Source: Actinomyces sp.
Lineage (GTDB): Bacteria > Actinomycetota > Actinomycetes > Actinomycetales > Actinomycetaceae
DNA: 64,000 nucleotides
Direction of reading: 5' to 3'
Assembly (NCBI GenBank): GCA_022649165.1
Contig: JALCNR010000015.1
Coordinates: 18,016 to 82,015 of the forward strand
The translations under genes were made by a program, and so were the position numbers. Position 1 is the first letter of the stretch; every line of letters begins with the position of its first letter. The notes beneath the pieces are model-generated. The model was not told the DNA's origin. It worked only from the letters and a program-made list of their open reading frames with translations, and did not search any database. Positions 62,177-64,000 of the stretch are shown here, piece after piece.

Positions 62177-64000
62177 GACAACGTCCCTTCTGCGAGCGTG
62201 AGCGAGCGCTGGCACAGGGCGTCGAGGCCGTCGGTGTCGTGGCTGATGACGACGATGGCCAGGCCCCGCCGGCGCCGGCGCTCCAGCGCGTCGATGAGGA
62301 GGAGCCGGGAATCGGCGTCCAGGCCAGCGAGCGGCTCGTCCAGGACGATGACCCGGGGCTCCGAGGCCAGCAGGCCCGCCAGCGCGACCCGGCGCATCTG
62401 CCCGCCGGAGAGTTGGTCGATGCCGCGCCGCTCCAGTTCAAGGGGCAGCCCGACCTCGTCCATCGCGGATCGCACCAGCCGGTCCTGCGCCGGGCGCGAC
62501 GCGGTGTCGTCGGTCCGCCTCCCGCGGCTCCTGACCCCGGCGTCCGCGCCGTTCCCCGTCCCCGCTCTCGCGGCCGCGAGGATGTCGAGGCGAACCGAGG
62601 GCCGTTGGAGTTGGAGGCGCGCGAACTGCATGGACATCGCGACATCGCCGACGCGCTGGGCGACCGGCGTCCCCCCCAGCGTGCAACGCCCCCAGGTCGG
62701 GGCGATGAGGCCGGTGAGGAGGCGCGACAGCGTCGTCTTGCCGGAGCCGTTCCCGCCGGTGATGAGCACGGCCTCGCCGGGGGAGACGATCAGCGACACG
62801 TCGCGGAGCACCACGTGCTCCCAGGGTGTGCCGACGTCGTAGGCGTGCGTGATGCGGTCCGCCCACAGGTGCTCGATGCTCCATCCGGCGGCCGGCGGCC
62901 AGGGCTGCTCCGGGGTCGCCTCGACCGGCGCCGGGGGCTCCGCAGGCGCGCGGGCCCCGCGAGGGGCGGGAGCGGGGACGCCCTCGTCGGTGCCGGAGGG
63001 GGCGTCGGATGAGGCGACGGGTCCGTCGGAGATGACACGGCCCGCCTCCATGCGGATGAGGCGGTCGGCGCCGCGGGCCTCCACGGGATCGTGCGTGACG
63101 TGGACGACCGTGGTGCCGCGGGCGGGCAGGGAGCCCAGGATGCGCATGAGGTCGGCGCGGCCCGCGGGGTCGACCATCGCCGTGGACTCGTCGGACAGCA
63201 GCAGGCGCGGGCGGCGCGCGAGGGCGCCGGCCAGGGCGAGACGCTGGAGCTGTCCGCCCGACAGGTGCGAGGTCCTGGCCGCCCCCAGGCCCTCCAGTCC
63301 GACCAAGGCGAGGAGGTCCTCGACGTCGACCTCGGCTCGCTCCTCGGGGGGCAGGCCCCACACGACGTCCTCGGCCACGGTCTCCCCGAGCATCTGGAGC
63401 TCGCTGCGCTGGGCGAGCAGGGCGGTGCCGCCCCTCCGTCCCAGTCCGACCGGCCCGGGGCGTTCGACGCGGCCGGCCGAGGGCTCGGCGCCGGCCAGCA
63501 CCAGGGACAACGTCGACTTCCCCGAGCCGTTGGGGCCGACGACGACCGTGAATTCCCCGTCGCGGACCTCAAGGTCGACGTCGCGCAACGCGTCGGCCCC
63601 GGCCGTGTCGGGGGCGCCCGGATAGCGGTAGCGCACGCCGCTGAGCCGGATGGGCAGCGGATCGGGGGCGGAGGCCGGGTCATCACCGGATCCGGTCGGG
63701 CGCGCGGCGCCGGCCTGGCGGTCCAGCACAACCTGGAGCGGGTCCCAGTCGGAGCCCAGGCGCAGGCGGGCGAGCACGATGCGCAGGATCCAGAAGGCGA
63801 GGACCACCATGCCCGCCACGCCCAGCAGCACGCCGGCGGGCACGACCACGTACCACCAGTCCAGCGCGAGGGTGACCAGGCGGGTCAGCCGGTCGGTGAG
63901 CGGCGTGAGGACGCTCCAGCGCCCGAAGAGGTCGAGGTAGCCGGTGACCGAGACGCGCGCGGACTCCAGGACCAGATCGCGCAGGTCGGCGAGGACCCAC
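62173..64000 (-). CDS. ECF transporter twin-ATPase with N-terminal membrane region (5' end outside window)
   Basis: The gene runs off the right edge; 608 codons are visible. Its visible start, residues 1-75, is an amphipathic stretch and a membrane span (VVVPAGVLLGVAGMVVLAFW), so the ATPases seem fused behind an S-component-like or other membrane domain. ATPase 1 has GPNGSGKSTLSLVLAG, signature LSGGQLQRLALAGAL and LLLSDESTAMVD. ATPase 2 has GGNGSGKTTLSRLLTG, signature LSGGQMRRVALAGLL and VIVLDEPLAGLD. Walker B of ATPase 1 reads SDES instead of the usual DEP. A Gly/Arg/Asp-rich insert splits ATPase 2. It is coupled to EcfT. Vitamin uptake is likely, but the ligand is not visible. Confidence 0.85.
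   Translation of the reverse strand, partial: WVLADLRDLVLESARVSVTGYLDLFGRWSVLTPLTDRLTRLVTLALDWWYVVVPAGVLLGVAGMVVLAFWILRIVLARLRLGSDWDPLQVVLDRQAGAARPTGSGDDPASAPDPLPIRLSGVRYRYPGAPDTAGADALRDVDLEVRDGEFTVVVGPNGSGKSTLSLVLAGAEPSAGRVERPGPVGLGRRGGTALLAQRSELQMLGETVAEDVVWGLPPEERAEVDVEDLLALVGLEGLGAARTSHLSGGQLQRLALAGALARRPRLLLSDESTAMVDPAGRADLMRILGSLPARGTTVVHVTHDPVEARGADRLIRMEAGRVISDGPVASSDAPSGTDEGVPAPAPRGARAPAEPPAPVEATPEQPWPPAAGWSIEHLWADRITHAYDVGTPWEHVVLRDVSLIVSPGEAVLITGGNGSGKTTLSRLLTGLIAPTWGRCTLGGTPVAQRVGDVAMSMQFARLQLQRPSVRLDILAAARAGTGNGADAGVRSRGRRTDDTASRPAQDRLVRSAMDEVGLPLELERRGIDQLSGGQMRRVALAGLLASEPRVIVLDEPLAGLDADSRLLLIDALERRRRRGLAIVVISHDTDGLDALCQRSLTLAEGTLS

Overview
The window is 64 kb of very GC-rich DNA (judged by eye at about 70%, not computed). 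It has short intergenic gaps, many ATGA/GTGA start-stop overlaps, leaderless-looking starts and many GTG starts. Gene content points to an actinobacterium, most likely a member of the Actinomycetaceae (Actinomyces/Schaalia-like): the fhaA-fhaB-pstP-rodA-pbpA-pknA-pknB cell-growth cluster, crgA, a class E sortase, HtaA-domain haem-binding surface proteins and DtxR-type iron boxes. The species cannot be fixed from the sequence alone. The right third (about 46.9-60.8 kb: peptidyl-prolyl isomerase, rhomboid, crgA, DUF881 protein, sortase E, trpG-like, pknB/pknA/pbpA/rodA/pstP/fhaB/fhaA, tRNA-Leu) matches the order that in many actinobacteria lies just downstream of dnaA-gyrB-gyrA. The window is therefore probably close to the replication origin.

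Region by region. 1-4.5 kb holds the end of an aldehyde dehydrogenase, a shortened SDR oxidoreductase and a UvrA-like tandem ABC ATPase. 4.4-8.2 kb holds an SbcC/SbcD-like nuclease pair. 8.4-10.9 kb is a NarL-type two-component system whose kinase follows a 69-residue secreted peptide gene with two cysteines; the response regulator is divergent and a perfect palindrome lies between. 11-14.1 kb is a ROK regulator divergent from a GH13 alpha-glucosidase, with a long inverted repeat between. 14.1-18.7 kb has a NifX-like protein, a VTT-domain membrane protein, two GT4 glycosyltransferases and a methyltransferase. 18.8-22.2 kb is a sugar ABC importer without its own ATPase. 22.2-28.7 kb has a nitroreductase, a DUF1648 membrane protein coupled to a decayed GntR regulator, a LolD/FtsX-type ABC pair and a second aldehyde dehydrogenase.

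28.7-42.2 kb is a haem-iron acquisition island: an iron-boxed promoter, an HtaA/fibronectin surface protein with an LAATG-type sorting signal, HmuTUV, a membrane-anchored Ig-like protein, a two-domain HtaA protein, and an ABC exporter-fold pair with its own iron-box-like palindrome. Surface HtaA proteins would bind haem and pass it to HmuT. HmuUV would import it, and the exporter-fold pair may import a siderophore or haem (IrtAB-like) or act like CydDC. A class E sortase at 49.7 kb is the natural enzyme for the LAATG signal.

42.2-46.9 kb has a polar amino-acid ABC importer, a HAD phosphatase and an alanine-rich membrane protein. 46.9-60.8 kb is the cell-division and Ser/Thr kinase cluster described above. 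60.8-64 kb has a tRNA-Leu(CAG) and an ECF importer in which the twin ATPases appear fused to an N-terminal membrane part that runs off the window.
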